A stretch of 64,000 nucleotides of DNA from Vanilla planifolia. Its lineage: Eukaryota > Streptophyta > Magnoliopsida > Asparagales > Orchidaceae. The DNA lies in the NCBI GenBank assembly GCA_023846275.1, contig CM043874.1, forward strand, positions 32,067,130-32,131,129. Reading direction: 5' to 3'. The notes under the pieces were generated by a model. It was not told where the DNA came from and searched no databases. It saw only the letters and a program-made list of their open reading frames with translations. The translations under genes were made by a program, and so were the position numbers. This document shows positions 14,601 through 28,272 of the stretch, one piece after another (position 1 is the stretch's first letter; every line of letters starts with the position of its first letter).

Positions 14601-17600
14601 TCTGTCTTAAGCAAAATCTAACTAGAGCATTGAATGAAAAACAAGTTGCATTTTTTACTAAAAAAAGTTCTTGTCCATCATTTCAAATATAACACAATGC
14701 ATGACATTTGTTTGCTTGTTTGTACAAATTTATTTTGATAAACTAACTAGTCACACCCTTAAAATAAAGGTTCAACTAAATGAAAATTTTAAGAGTATAA
14801 ATACATAACATAATTTCTTAGTTGGGTTACCTAGTGTAAGAAAAGTTGTATTACAAGGTTAATAGTGATCATATCTTAGTTTTCTTACATGCGTACTATT
14901 TATTCTTTTTCAAATGGTTAATGTATAAGGAAAGTTTTTTATACATGAAGGTTAGCATTTTGATACATAGATTCTTACTATTAACATGCTATAAACCTTT
15001 ATGAATGAAAATATGAAATTTATTTTATATTATTTGATTTCTCAATCATTGAAATTTTGTGCACAAACATGCAATTTGATAGGAGAACAAAGATTGGCCA
15101 TGCTTCCTTCTTTTTTATTATTTTTCTGCCATTTATATCATTGTGACATAAGAGTAATATCTAAATCTAGTTGCAAAAATTTGATCGTACCTCTTTCTTC
15201 ATAATTTTGATTTCATATTTATATGTAATAAAATATTTTTATACTTCTATGCATAATATATATATTATATTAATTTAATATTTAATTATTATTGACAAAA
15301 TATACGTTTTATTATTTTTATTTTTTTATTATTTTCTCTTTGCATTTTTCATTTTTTTCAATACATGTGCAATGTTTTATTACAAATTGTACATATTATT
15401 TTGGTGATTTTTCAAATATTTTTTAGTGTTTACTATTCTTATTTTTTGACATAAAAACATTTAGTTTTATTTTTACTTGATAAAACTTGTTTTCTTGCTT
15501 CATTTTACTGATATTATATTGTGATTATATTTGTAATATTATATGTTTTGTGTCTCATGTTCTTTTTTCTTTTTTTTTATCTTGTATTTTCCTTTTATTT
15601 GTAATGATATGTTAATTAGTTCTTTATATGTTATTCAATTTGATTGCTATATATGTCAAATAAATTAGATATTTTTTTGCTTCTATATTATATAAGTAAA
15701 TTAGTTTTTCTTTTCCTTGTTTTATGTAAATTAGTTTTTGTGATTTCCTTTGCAATTTTGATTAGTTGGATGTTTCTATAAAACAATCATTTTTGCTTCT
15801 TTACTTGACAAATCCATTTACATTGGCACATTCATAGACATGCCTAACTTGCAAAAATTTACAAAAAATAATGTAAATAGATCAAATGCTAGAATTAATT
15901 TTTTTTATTTTAATCTTATTTTATTAATTATATTTATGTGTTACTTTCATTTACTTCACAAATTTCCTATCTGTTAAATAAAAAATAATTATTTATTAAC
16001 AAATTATTAAGTTTTTTTGCTATTAAAAGATTAAATTTATCTTAAAAATAAAAGTAAATAATATTTTAATTTCAATTAAAATATGTAATCTTAATGAAAA
16101 TTATGATATAATAATTTTTAAAATATTAAAAATAATTCCTTATAACTAGACAAAATGATTTTTAATAGAAAATTAATGGTAAATCGACAAGTGCAAGCAA
16201 AGATGCACATAAGATCGTTACCAAAATAAAAGAATAATCAATCACATTATTAATAATATTTTCATTAAAGTGATGATTGTTGAAAAAACTAAATATAGGT
16301 ACTTTATTTTTGCTAAATTATAAGTGTTTTAAAAAACTAAATGAAATACTATGTAGGCAAATCAATTTGTGATTCTATGACATTTAAAAAACTTTTTTGC
16401 AAATACCAATAATTTAAAAATTTTAACTAAAATAAAATTAATTTTAAAATTAAAAAAATTAGTATAATGGAATATTTTATAATTAAAAAATATTTGGTGA
16501 AGGAACTAATGAAGAATTAGCTCAATAATTAAAAAAGATTTTTTTTATTAAAAATAGAAAAAAATGTTAATCATATTGAACAAGAGAAATGAGTAGAATG
16601 CCATAAATTAAATATCATAACGAAAATAGCAAAAAAATATCATTTAAATAAAAATGTTGTAAGCGAAGGAAAAACTAAATAGTCCTAAAATAAGCACAGC
16701 TCAAATTTAAAAGAACATGTAAAATATATTAAAAATATATTTATTTAATTAAATAAAGACAACTTTGCTGATATAAAAAAAGGATTACTAAATAAAAAAC
16801 AATTAAAAATGACTTAATTAATTATTACCAAATGCATTAGAAATGGACACAAATTTTCATAGAAATGTAATGTTTCCAACCTTCTTAATGTAAATTTTTG
16901 AAAAAATTTAAAGATATATGATTGTAAAAATAATTCAAAATTTAAAAGTTTAATCATTATGTTCGATATATCAAGTAGTTAGAATGAAAATTCGATAAAG
17001 AACAAACCAAGGAAAATAAAATAACAATAAAAATATTGTTAAAAAAAGTAAAGTTACAAAACTTTAGGTCAAATGATTAAAAGAAATTTCTAAATGATTT
17101 TTATTTATTTGAAAAAAAATTGATATTACGTTAATAAAATGATAACTAAAATATAGCTTTACATAAATATTTAAATTAGTTTGTAGTAATTTTTAAGATA
17201 TAAAAAATAGTAAATATATAAAATATTTATTAATATACTATATATGTTGTGATAGGCTAATTTCACTTTACATATAAATATTAAATATTAAAATATTGGT
17301 TGTTGTCATAAATATTTTCTATTAGTGCAAGTGTCATAAATGATACTTTGCAAATAAAACAGTCTCATGTTAAAGTTATTTGCTAGATGCACAATAATTG
17401 TTTAAAAATATAATTTCAAAATTTTGTTAAAATATAAAAACATACAAAATGAAATATTATGAACCTTAAAAAATACTATAACTAATAATAACATTAAAAA
17501 TATATTTTTTTTCAAAGAAGAACATTAAAACAAATAAAAAATAGATATTTATTAAAAATTTTCAATCTTCGAAATGATTTTCATAATTTTTTTAAACAAA

Positions 17601-18240
17601 ACTTAAAATAAAAAATTTTAATATTAAATATATAGATAGAAAATGTTTTAATGATTTAAAACATTTAAATTGTGTAATCAAAGCAAAACCATTTGACAAA
17701 CTAAATATGTGAGCACAAATGCTAAAACATAAATTAAATAATACAAAGCCATGTGAAATCATGTCAATTAAAACAAAAGTATAATATAAGTTAAAAATAT
17801 GTTAATTATCAAGGCAACATAATTTTGAAAGAATTTTCATTGCAAAAAATTTTTTTAAAAAAGATTATTTTAGATATAAATAAAATAAGAAATAACAATA
17901 ATGTTTCAAAAAAGAGTTTTTCTATCGCTTAAGCAAATGAAAAAGCTATTACAATTAAAAATATTTAAATTTTTAAAACAATTTGTAATTTAAAAAGTTA
18001 TTGGTTAAATAAAACATGATAAGTTTAAATAAAAATAAAAAAATCACATCAAAATTATAAAAAGATCTCCAAAATATTTCATATATTTACATGATACATC
18101 TTAAAGTTGTACAATAATGTAATAAAAATCTTTTTATTGAAATTAAAAGATAATATGCCTAAAAATGATGATTTCGTTATATTATATTTATTTAATTTAT
18201 CCCATTTTAGCTATAGTCTAAATTTATAGAATATTAAAAT
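11601..18240. other. AT-rich spacer, no gene recognised
   Basis: No supported gene. Overlapping open frames on the - strand near 11.9-12.7 kb (up to 95 codons) show no domain I recognise and no consistent single frame, so I leave them uncalled. About 15.2-18.2 kb is extremely AT-rich with long A/T runs, and leads into the tandem array that follows. Confidence 0.55.
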
Positions 18241-18244
18241 AATA

Positions 18245-21200
18245 ATCTATTATTATTTATGCTTTCCTACATTTGTAATTCAATATAGTTCAAAACGAGG
18301 TCTGATTATGATGAAACAAACCTTGTTGGGTCTTTTTTATCAACTCCATCAATTTAAAAGTTTATCTTTACGTTATACTTTATGAGTCCTACTGTTTCAA
18401 GCTTGGTTTGACTATCAAGGATGTTATACTCAAATTCCTTAATATATCGGAATGCAACTTTGCACTAAAATTTATCTTGTTCTTCGAAAAAATTTTTATT
18501 TTAATTTTATTATATTACTAAAATAGTTTAATTCTCCTCTTATGTGACCTTTAGTTTTATTTAATTAGGTAAATTACGTTGCTTCAGTTTATATCATTTC
18601 AAGATTAATATGCATTTAGTTTTTGCTAAAAAAATTAATCTATTATTATTATTGCCTATTAACTTTTCTAATTTGAAATAACTCCTAAAGAGAAATAAAC
18701 ATCGTTTGACCTATTCAATGACCTTTATCAAATTTGGTATGTTCACTTTTTAAATTTTTAAATACTTGTTTTCTAAGGCTTTGGCATGCTTCAGAAAATT
18801 TTTAATTCATACATAATCTTAAGATTTAGTATGATTCACTCAATTACTATAGTATTTGGAATGCAAATTTTATGTATAATTCATCTCATTTCTTCAATGT
18901 TTTTCTTTAATTTGGTTATATTACTACAAAACTCTAATTCCTCTCTCATGTTTCCCTAACTATGTTTTCATTTGCTCATATTACAATACTTCAATATATC
19001 TCATTTAAACTAAATTTATATTTGCTTAGTATTAATAAATAATTTTTTTATGTTTATTTACTTTTTTAATTGACATTAAAAAAAGAGCTTCAATTGAGAT
19101 TAAATAATCATCATTAAAGACATGTCGACAAGTTCTATAAAATTAAATATTCATTTTTTATATTTTAAATATTTTATTATCTAAAAGTTGTGTATCTTTT
19201 AGAAGACATTTTAAATCATAGTTAATTTGGCAATCGATGATGCTACGGTCTTTCCCTGTGCCCACAATCCAAAAACTCAACTTTCCTAAATAATTTATGT
19301 TATTTTATCAAATTTTTTGCTTTGATTTATGTAATTATGAAGCTCTAAATCTCCTTTCATGTACACCTAAAATGTTTTTTATTCGTTAACATTACAATTG
19401 TTTAATTTATCCCATTTCAACTTTAAAATATGTTTTCTTAATATTGATGTATAAATTAATAATTATTTATTTTATTAACTCTATAATTTGTAGTAATTGA
19501 AAACATGGTTGGATTGATATAAAACAAAGATCATTGGACTTCTATAAGTAGGCTCAACACCTTTAAATATTTATTTTTATATTTTTAAAAACTATCTATT
19601 CTTGGGTCTTCCTATACTTTAACAAACATTTCAATTTGTACCTGATTTCAATGTAGAGGATATTACAATCGATCTCTATATTATCATGGATGATACCATT
19701 ATTATGTTCTTGGGTCTTCCTATACTTTAAATGTTTTTCTTGGATAAGACTATATTATATGTAACTCTAAATGTCTCATAAAGTGATCGTTATACATCTT
19801 TAATTTTGTTAGTCACATTTCTTTAATTTATTTTTTTAGTATTGATATCTATTCACATAATATTTAAATAACAATTTTTTCTTTTATATAATTATTAGCA
19901 TTGATTGAGAAGAAACAAACATTATTAGACACAACTGATGAGCTATACAAAGTTAAATATTCGTTTCTATATTCTAAAATATTTCAAATAATGAGAAATT
20001 TTTATTCAAACATGATTTCAGTGAGTATCATGGATATCACACTCAATTATATTATTATTTTGTAATGTAACTTTCCTACATAATTTATGTCTTTGTTTGA
20101 AATGTTTTTATTTTGTTTTATTAATATGAAACCTTACTTCATCTCTCATGTCATCTACAAATCTCTTTGATTTTGTTATATTATGTTGCTTCAATTTATC
20201 TCATTTTCTTTTTATTATATATTTTTTGTAAGATACTAATTTGTCATAATTTATGCATATTCCTTTTTAAAGTACATAGCGACTTCAAATGAGCTTCGAT
20301 CAAGATGAAAGAAACGTCACTAAACTGATTTCAAATGAGCTTTATCCATTTAAATATTCAATTTTAACTTTTAAATTTTTTTATTTTTTTGGTATGCTTT
20401 AGGATTGATTTTGATGTGTGCCTAATTGGATGATAGAGAATCCTATAGTCGATCTACTTAAAATCTTAAAATGCAACTTTTCCAAATAATTTATCTTGCT
20501 TCTTCAAATCTTTGGCTTTGATTATTTTACATTATTATATAATGGTAAATCTACTCAAGTACCACCTTGACTTCAATTCCTTTATGTTATATTACTTTAA
20601 ATTATCTCATTTTAATTTTAATATATATTTATTTTGTTTAAAATAAAAGCTAATTACTATTTATACATATTTAATAAGGCAATTCATAGTAAATCAAAAT
20701 GATATCCAATTGATACAAAATCTATTTCATTAAAGACATCTTTACGAACTCTATCCAATTAAATATTAATATTTATATTTTTAAAAATTTTATTTTATAA
20801 GATCTTAACAGGCCTCAAGAGGAATTTTTATTTTTACTTGACTTCACAAATGAGGACATTATGCTCAAACTCCTTATTCTAATGGAATTTAGCTTCACCC
20901 TATAATTTATTTCATTTCTTCAAACTTTCACTTTGATTTTTTCATAATACTATGTAATGCTAAATCTTACCTCACATGACCTTCGTTTCGCATTGATTTT
21001 GTTATGTTACATCACTTAATTTTTTCTTAATTTAGCTTTAATATATGTTTACTTAATATTAATATAATAATTTATAACTTTTTATGTTTGGTTTATTTTT
21101 TTAATTGACAATAACTACAAGGGAGAGATAATCAAAAGTGAAATAAATGTCATCAAACTTGCCTAAATGAGTACTATACAATTAAATATCTTTTTTATAA

Positions 21201-24200
21201 TTGTGACATTTTTAATGTAGTTTATTTTGGCATATTTTATGACAAATTACAATTTACACCTATTTTGATGAATGACATTGTTACACTTCAAAGCAAGTTT
21301 AGTATAGGCAAAATAAAAATCATTAGACACATCTAGACAAACTCTATCAAATTAAAAACTTATTTCTATATATTTTTTCAATATATTATTTATTAAGGTT
21401 ATGTCATACTTTATAAGACATTATAATTCATAATAGAATTGGTAATCATGGATGTTTCCCTTCATTTCTTTAGTATCTTGGAGTGTAAATTGTCCATATA
21501 ATATGTCGTTTCATTAATTGTTTTCATTTGCTTATTTTACTTTGTAACTTTAAATCACATCACATTTGACATTTAAATCATTTTGATTTGGTTATATTGT
21601 TTACTTAAATTAATGCAATTTTAGCTTTACTATAAATTCACTAACAATAATAACAATATATTAATATTATTTATCACTGTTTGATTTTGTCATTTGCAAA
21701 AAATCTAAACAATGCGTGATGGATGCAAAAAAAATTTTTTTGACTAATCAGGTTATGGATTAATTAATTGAAAAAAAATTATTTTTCAAAATATTTGCTT
21801 TTTATTATTCATTCTTATTTAACAAACATTTGGATCAGTACATCATTTGAAAAAAAGAATGTTATACTAAATCTCCTTAATGTCTTCAATTACCATTTTA
21901 CTATGATACTGTATTTCTGCTTTTGCATGGTAGTTACGTTGCTAGGATTTTGTTATGTTTCACTGGTTTAATTTTTCTTATTTAAACTTTAAAAAGTCTC
22001 AAGTTAATATTAAAATAATAATTTATATTTTTTTGTTTTTTTGCTTTTGGACTTTATAGTATTTCAAAAAGAAGTCCAATGTAGACCTAAAAAAATTATT
22101 GGAATAAGCATGATAGGCTCTACCTAATTAAATGTATTTTATATTTTTAAATATGCTATTTTCTTATGTTTTTTCTTTCTTTACATGATATTGTCATTTG
22201 TACCAAATCTATTGATTAAGAATGTTGCACTCGCTCTTCCTAATAACTTGGAGTACAACCTTCCTCAACAATTAATCTCATTACCTCAACATTTTCTCTT
22301 TGTTTTGTTTATATTCTATGTAATACAAAATCTGCTATTTCGTGAACCTTATTCCCAAGGATTTGGCTTTATCTCAAAAGGGTATATACAATTAAATACT
22401 CATTTTTAATTATTTATAAATATTTACTTTTAAGGATTTTTACATGTTTTATTAGACATTTTGACAAGTATTAGAGTTAATTACCTCAAATGTTATACTC
22501 AGTCTCCTCAGTATGTTGGATTGGAACTTTCCATACAACTAATCCAATTTTTTCAATTTTTTAGCTTAGGCTTAGTTACATTGTTATAGAACTCTAAATC
22601 ACTTTTTGTATGACATTTATATCACTTTAATTGATTAAATAACATTACCACTATTCATCTCATTGAAGCTTTAATATATATCTACTTAATATTAAAATAA
22701 TATTATTTTATTATTTAGGTTTATTTTTTAAAATTTGTAGTAATTCCAAACGTGGTGTAATGAAACAAAATAAACATCATTAGAGTCATCTATGTGCTCT
22801 ATCCAGTAAAGTATTTATTTTTATATCTTTAAATATTTTTTTAGGGTTTTAAATGCCATTTGTGGATTTTTTGTACTGACATAATTTGACAATCGAGCAT
22901 GTTAAACTTGATCTGCAAAGTATCATTGAACGAACTTTTCAAAAATGTTTTTCTTTTTTCTTCAAGTCATCCACTTCTATTTTTTTATATTACTATAAAA
23001 CAATAAATCTTCACTCATGCATCACTTACATTACCATGATAATACCATATAACATTACATCAATTTAAGTTATTGCACATTTAGTATATAATTACTTATG
23101 ATAAAATAAATAATTTATTATTGCTTATGTTTATTTTCTTTGGTGGTTTGCACTATTTCTAAACGTGGTTGATGCAGCCAAAAGAAATGTTGTTGAACTT
23201 GTTATGATGAGCTTTATTTAATTAAAATATTTATTTAGCATGTTTTATGAGATTTATTTTTTGTACATTATTAATTAATTAAGGTTGTTTCACCTAATCT
23301 TCTTAATTTTTTCAGATGTTTTGCTTTAATTTTTTAATAGGACTATTAACTCTAAATCTCTTCTTATACGACATTTAAATCACTTGAACTTGGGTATATT
23401 ATATTGCTTAATTCTATCTAATTTTACATTTAATATATATTTAATCATAATTTAAATAATAATTTCTTATTATTTATGTTAATTTTTTTTTTAATTCATA
23501 GTAATTTGCAACACTATTTAATCTGGTCAAAACAAATGTTGTTGGACTCTCCTCGATGAATTCTATCTAATTAAATACCATTTACATAATTCTAAGAACT
23601 TTAGTTTCTAGGGTTTTGCATGTTTTATGAGGCAAAATAATTGGTAGCTAATTTGACAAATAAGGATGTCACTTTTGATCTCTTTAAAATTTTTGTATCT
23701 TGGAATACAACATTCTTATATAATATATCTCAATTTGATGAACGTTTCACTTTGATTTGATTATATAATATTACGACCTAATTCTCCTCTAATGTGAGTT
23801 TATACCACTTTGATTTATCTAGATTACATTGCATCAATTAATTTCATTTAATGTTGATAACATATTTACCTTAAAGTAAAAGAATAATTTATTAGTATTA
23901 GTATTCAATTGCATTAACAATTTATAAAATTTCAAAACAAGGTTCTATTAGATGAAAAAAGAATCATTAGACTAGTCTTAATGAGAACTAGCTAAATAAA
24001 TCATTTCCATATTTTTAAAATATTTTACTTTCAATATTTTTTACTTGCTTTATGATATATTTTTTATCCATACTTGATTTAATGAACGAGTATGTCATTC
24101 ACTATTTCCTTAATAACTTGGCATGCAACTTTCATGAACTTTATAACTCATTTCTCCAAAATTTGTTTTGATTTTTTATATTACTATGCAACTATCAATC

Positions 24201-24880
24201 TCCTCTCACATGACCTTTACATTTCCCTGATTTTTGTATATTATATTTGTTTGATTTATCTTTATCACAGCTTAAATATATATTTCTACAATAACTAAAA
24301 AATAATTTACTATGATTATTTCTTGCTTAAATTTCAAATTTGTGATAATTCTGAAGGAGGTCTAATCTAAGAAAAACAAATGTTAATGAACTCATCTTGG
24401 AAGTGCTTTATATAATTGACTTTTCATTTTTTATTTTTTTAAATATTTTATAATTAAAAATGTTTATAGCAAATTTCTCATAAAATTTATTTCATTTTTC
24501 AAATATTTTTCTTTAATTTGGTTATTTTACTATGTAATTATAAATCTCATCACAAAGAGCTTTTACATTGCTCTATTGTTGTTCTATTACATTGAATAAA
24601 TTTTCTCATTTTGGCTTTACTATATATTTATTTATTATTAAAATAATGACTTATTATTATTTTATACAAATTTCATTTGGTAATTCATACTAATTTAAGG
24701 GAGGCCAGATTGAATTGAAGGAAACATTGTTGGATACTCTTAATGAGCTCAATCCATTTAAATTTTTATTCCTATTTTGTAAATATCTTTTTTGTAGTTA
24801 CTATTTCTTGCTTTACGAGATATTTCAATTCAAATTAGATTTAATGCTCATCTTTGAAGAAAAATGTTTACTTCAGGTTG
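18245..24880 (+). repeat. Old tandem array of ~410 bp AT-rich monomers (left array)
   Basis: A set of short phrases recurs in the same order about 16-17 times. They are a GAGCTCTATCCAATTAAAT-like phrase, a phrase like GCAACTTTCC before an ATAATTTAT, and CTCCTCTCATGTGACCTTTA. The GAGCTCTATCC-like anchor recurs near 18.71, 19.13, 19.54, 19.93, 20.33, 20.74, 21.17, 22.11, 22.38, 22.79, 23.21, 23.56, 23.98, 24.40 and 24.74 kb. The dominant step is about 390-425 bp, with some shortened units (170-350 bp). Units have diverged heavily and contain indels, so the array is old. No coding content is seen. The same monomer lies in reverse orientation at the right end of the window. Confidence 0.85.
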
Positions 24881-25230
24881 CACGAACTCTTCCCAAACCC
24901 ACAAGAGCTCCTCCCATGATGTACATGAACATGTTATTGTATATAGTGTCTAAGTCCAACACCATATCCTCGCCCAATGTGAAGCATTGAACATTCATTT
25001 GATTAGATTTAATAAAAGGAGAATGTAGAATCAAAAATAACAAATCAGATGTGAATAACTTTTAAATCTTTTTGTGATTCAACACCACATGCTCCTTAAC
25101 AAGCTTTACTACAAATATCAAATTCTCCACATCCATGTTAAAATAGGTTGTTTTAGTAGCAATAAAATAGATGCTGAGAAAATTAACCAAAAAAGGAAGT
25201 AAAATTTATTGCAACAATTTGCCAAACCTT

Positions 25231-25540
25231 ATTTTCTATAGTATAGGGGGCTCCAACATTAAGTGGCACACATGTATGAGTGTACTAGAACGCATATGAA
25301 AAGTATTTTTGTCAAAATGTATTTTGATCTAAAGAACTAAACTCATAAATTATCTTCTTGTGTAATACCACACATACCATGTTTTACAATCAGCCTTAAC
25401 TACTAGGTCGAAAAACTACAAACTCCAAGTCTATTACATTCCTTAAGAGTTGTATTTCCCAATAAGCATAGTTTATTGCACTACTATCATTCGTACTACT
25501 CCACAACTAATGACACAACAATTTGTTTTATTAAGCAATA
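25231..25540 (-). repeat. LINE C-terminal segment, homologous to 40.2-40.5 kb
   Basis: This stretch aligns by eye with about 40,209-40,480 in the same orientation. It shares runs such as ACTAAACTCATAAAT versus ACTAAACCTATAAAT, and ACAAACTCCAAG versus ACAAACTCTAAG. It lies downstream of RT in the minus-strand LINE, where plant L1 elements usually carry the region between RT and RNase H. No single open frame remains. Confidence 0.6.
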
Positions 25541-25944
25541 CTGTAGCCTGGAATTAAGGTGTAGACTAAGTAATTAGTAACAACAACAGTTAACATCGAG
25601 TTCATCATGACATTGTGGTCCGCCATTAATAATGATTTGATCATCCACCCTGACACATAATTTTCTGCTTGATTATTAATGAATTTCAATTCTTTTCTCT
25701 AAAATTTTGTTTCTATAATTGGTTTTATAGATATTTTAAGGAAGCATATAAAAATTTGGAGAAGTGAACTTTCTACACTTGCACTTCATCCCTTTGCTAA
25801 ATAACATTCTAAATTTGTTTAAATTCATCACCTCTTTTGAGTGATGCCCTTACTACTCTATAATAACCTAAATATTCTTCATTATACCACAAGTTTATGG
25901 TCCACAAGTCATGATGTCATCAATATACAAAAGGTGTGCAATCA

Positions 25945-26700
25945 TCAAAGAAGAAGAAATATTCCTAAACTTAATTGAGATGATATGATCAAACTAATAC
26001 TAATAATCAATAAGAGATACTTAGACACTGTAGTAAAGTGGCATGGATTGAGAGGACATCCCTGTCTAAGACCCTTAGTTACTTCGATCAATGATACATA
26101 GAAAACGTTGAACACAATCTTAAATCTTGGTGTCGTGATATAAGCCTTAATCCAACCATAACAAAGTGTAAGGAATGACCAATGTATAAGCATATCCAAC
26201 ACAAATTTATAATTTTCCTTATCATAAGCATGATCCATATCTAATTCTGAATTTGTTTTATCAATAATTAATCATATCCCTATCTAAAACCCCTACTTAC
26301 TTTCATCAATGATAGATAAAAATCATCAAACATAAAGCCAAATCTTTGTGTGATAATATAAGCCTTAATCCAACCACAACAAAGTGTAAGGATCTACCAA
26401 TGCTTAAGAGTATCCAACACAAATTTCTAATTTTCATTTTCATAAGCTTAATGCATATCTAATTTCATTACCATCAAACCTTCTTTGAAAGAAGATAGAT
26501 GCAAATAAGTTTTTTTACTAATTAAAAAAAATATTAACAGATATAGCACAACATAACACAAAAGCAACTTGCTTCCTGACAAAGATATCTGGAAGCATTA
26601 CCCAAAGTCTAACCACAAAAAATTTGGTCACTACTTTGTTAATCATATTGCAAAGGCTAATGAGCCTAAACAACTTTGGTTTTAATGCTCCTTAAACTTT
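25945..26700 (-). pseudogene. LINE reverse transcriptase remnant with internal duplication
   Basis: The - strand reads FRLISLCNMINKVVTKFL followed by VMLPDIFVRKQVAFV near 26.69-26.55 kb. This resembles the RPISLCNVxYKIxxKxL and QSAFV blocks of plant LINE RT. Further along it reads MDHAYDKENYKFVLDMLIHW, then WIKAYITTPRFKIVFN, then GLRQGCPLNP (25.97-26.24 kb), the conserved AYDxV and GLRQGDPLSP blocks. The block around AYDK is present twice. The FADD catalytic box is not found. The reading is broken by stops between blocks, so no active polymerase is encoded. Confidence 0.75.
26054..26470 (-). repeat. Tandem duplication (~218 bp step) inside the LINE RT
   Basis: Two diverged copies lie at about 26,054-26,260 and 26,273-26,470. 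The shared run TAAGCCTTAATCCAACCA occurs at 26,141 and 26,359, a step of 218 bp. Both encode the AYDK/CYGW block of RT on the - strand. The second copy has more stops. The copies have diverged enough that the duplication is not recent. Confidence 0.85.
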
Positions 26701-27499
26701 AAGGATGAATATGGCCAATGTATCCTTTCAACATTTCGATATAAAACTATCTTTAAAGAATCTCTTTAATCTTTGTATGGGCGGCCATCAGTTCACTAAT
26801 ATCATTTTTAAGTTGTTGGATATAGTTGCTCTAGGAGTTAAAGGTAGCCATTTCCTAAAAGAAGCATGTTCAATCCCTAAGGGAGGCTTAATTAAACTTG
26901 GTACGCTACCACTACAATGCTTCTTCTATTGTAATGACAATGAGATATGAAGAAATAAGCCAGTAGTAGGATCATGTTCCAACTCAGTTAAGCAACTCCA
27001 TAGATTCCATATGTTGAAGCTCCTAGATTTCCTATTCCAGTTGCTATGATTTTTATAGCTATTGCCAAGTTCAATTATGATCCATTTCTTTAATGATGAC
27101 ATAGCTTTGCTGAATTTAGTAGAAAAACTAACCATTGGGATTCCTTTAATAATAATTTTCCAAGTTGTATTAAATACATTCATTTATTAGGGAAAATATA
27201 ACAAAATGTTTTCAAATCAGATTATCCTTTTAGTTTTTCCCAATAATGATTTTCTAAACTATTATAGTAATGGGTTATGGTCTAAGGGATGCAGGGAGAA
27301 GCATGAAAGTGCTGAACAGGATGGCTTGCATACCATCAATATTAATAAAAACTCTATAAAATACATCATAGATGTAGGCATCACTTTGTTATTTCACTAA
27401 GTAAACTAATTTCCAATGAAACCCAAGCTAGTCAAATCCATATCTTGAATAAATCTGGAGAATTAAAACTAAGTCTGACCATTGATAAATTTTTTGCTA

Positions 27500-27858
27500 C
27501 TTTGTTTATTGTTATGCATCTAAGGCATTAAAGTGCCCTACAACAAATAATGGTCCACCAAACATAGCACTATCTCTAATTTGGTCCCAAGTTAATCAAC
27601 AGTTTATATAGTATTTTGATAGATGCACTATGCAAGACCTTCAAATCTCATTATTATAACAACTCACCAAGATAGTAACCATCTATAAAGAGTGAACCAT
27701 AATCTCAAGCATGCCCAATTCTACCATAGTGCTACATGCCCCTAAATAGACTATTTAAAGGTTAAAAAAAGTAATCCTAGATTTTTTTCAAAAAGTTTTT
27801 CTATCTTGCAATAACTAAAGCTCTCCACATGAGTTTCCAAGAGACAAATCATAAAGGC
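27500..27858 (-). pseudogene. LINE endonuclease domain remnant
   Basis: From the right edge, the - strand reads PFMICLLETHVES and then, after frame breaks, WDQIRDSAMFGGPLFVVGHFNALD. These match the two hallmark blocks of LINE endonucleases: an LxETK-like motif near the N-terminus and PxxVxGDFN further on. The catalytic Asp of GDFN reads His here. The start of the domain is cut off exactly where copia sequence begins, so the N-terminal few dozen codons are missing. Confidence 0.6.
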
Positions 27859-28101
27859 TATATACCTATTAGAATTGACAATACTAGTGCATTAGCATTA
27901 GCTAAGAATCAAGTTCATCATTCTAAGACTAAGCACATAGATGTTAGATATCACTTTATTAGAGACCAAGTGGCCAAAGGATTAGTAGAATTAGAGTATG
28001 TTCCTACTAAGCTTGAATTGGCCAACATTTTTACCAAACCCTTACCATCGAAGCAATTTCAAACATTGAGAGAACAATTAGGAATTTTAGACATTGCTTA
28101 G
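27859..28101 (+). pseudogene. Copia RNase H tail of a truncated upstream copy (E0)
   Basis: An open frame of 80 codons runs from IPIRIDNTSALALAKNQ through HSKTKHIDVRYHFIRDQV to ILDIA and a stop. This is the C-terminal end of Ty1/copia RNase H (the KHIDxRYHFIRE and ADIFTKPL blocks). It matches the same part of element E1 (34,871-35,110) with only a few percent difference. The preceding pol sequence is missing. LINE endonuclease sequence abuts it, and a Met supplied by that flank would open the frame only by chance. The element is a fragment, not a gene. Confidence 0.92.
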
Positions 28102-28149
28102 GGTTCACTCCCTTTTGATGGTGTCAAAGGGGAAGAATAGTTAGAAGTG

Positions 28150-28272
28150 AGGGGGAGCATCAAAATATGCATCAAGATAGGGGGAGCATATTTTTTCTCC
28201 CTATGAATTGTATTTTAAACACTTAATTTTATTTAAAACATTTATATCTTGCCATCATCAAAAGGGGGAGAT
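28150..28272 (+). promoter_or_regulatory. Polypurine tracts before the shared LTR
   Basis: The PPT directly before the LTR is AAAGGGGGAGAT (28,261-28,272), expected to prime plus-strand DNA synthesis. Two further G-rich copies of AGGGGGAGCAT lie at 28,150 and 28,179. The same layout is present at the end of E1. A PPT on the left of this LTR shows that the LTR served as the 3' LTR of the truncated copy E0. Confidence 0.85.

Larger units (their letters stand above)
24885..27858 (-). mobile_element. Degenerate LINE on the minus strand, cut at both ends
   Basis: Read on the - strand, remnants of one L1-type ORF2 occur in order. An endonuclease start (ICLLETH) lies at about 27.85 kb and an endonuclease core (PLFVVGHFNAL) at about 27.53 kb. 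RT motif blocks (FRLISLCNMINKVVTKFL, then AYDKENYKFVLDMLIHW and GLRQGCPLNP) span 26.7-26.0 kb. A C-terminal segment at 25.2-25.5 kb is homologous to 40.2-40.5 kb. The left limit is the satellite array, and the right limit is a direct junction with copia sequence at about 27,858. No poly(A) or target duplication is seen. Confidence 0.7.

Noticed and set aside
18245..24880. Regular spacing considered as a CRISPR-like array
   Set aside because: Monomers are ~410 bp, diverged along their whole length and lack short identical repeats with unique spacers. The DNA is from a plant.
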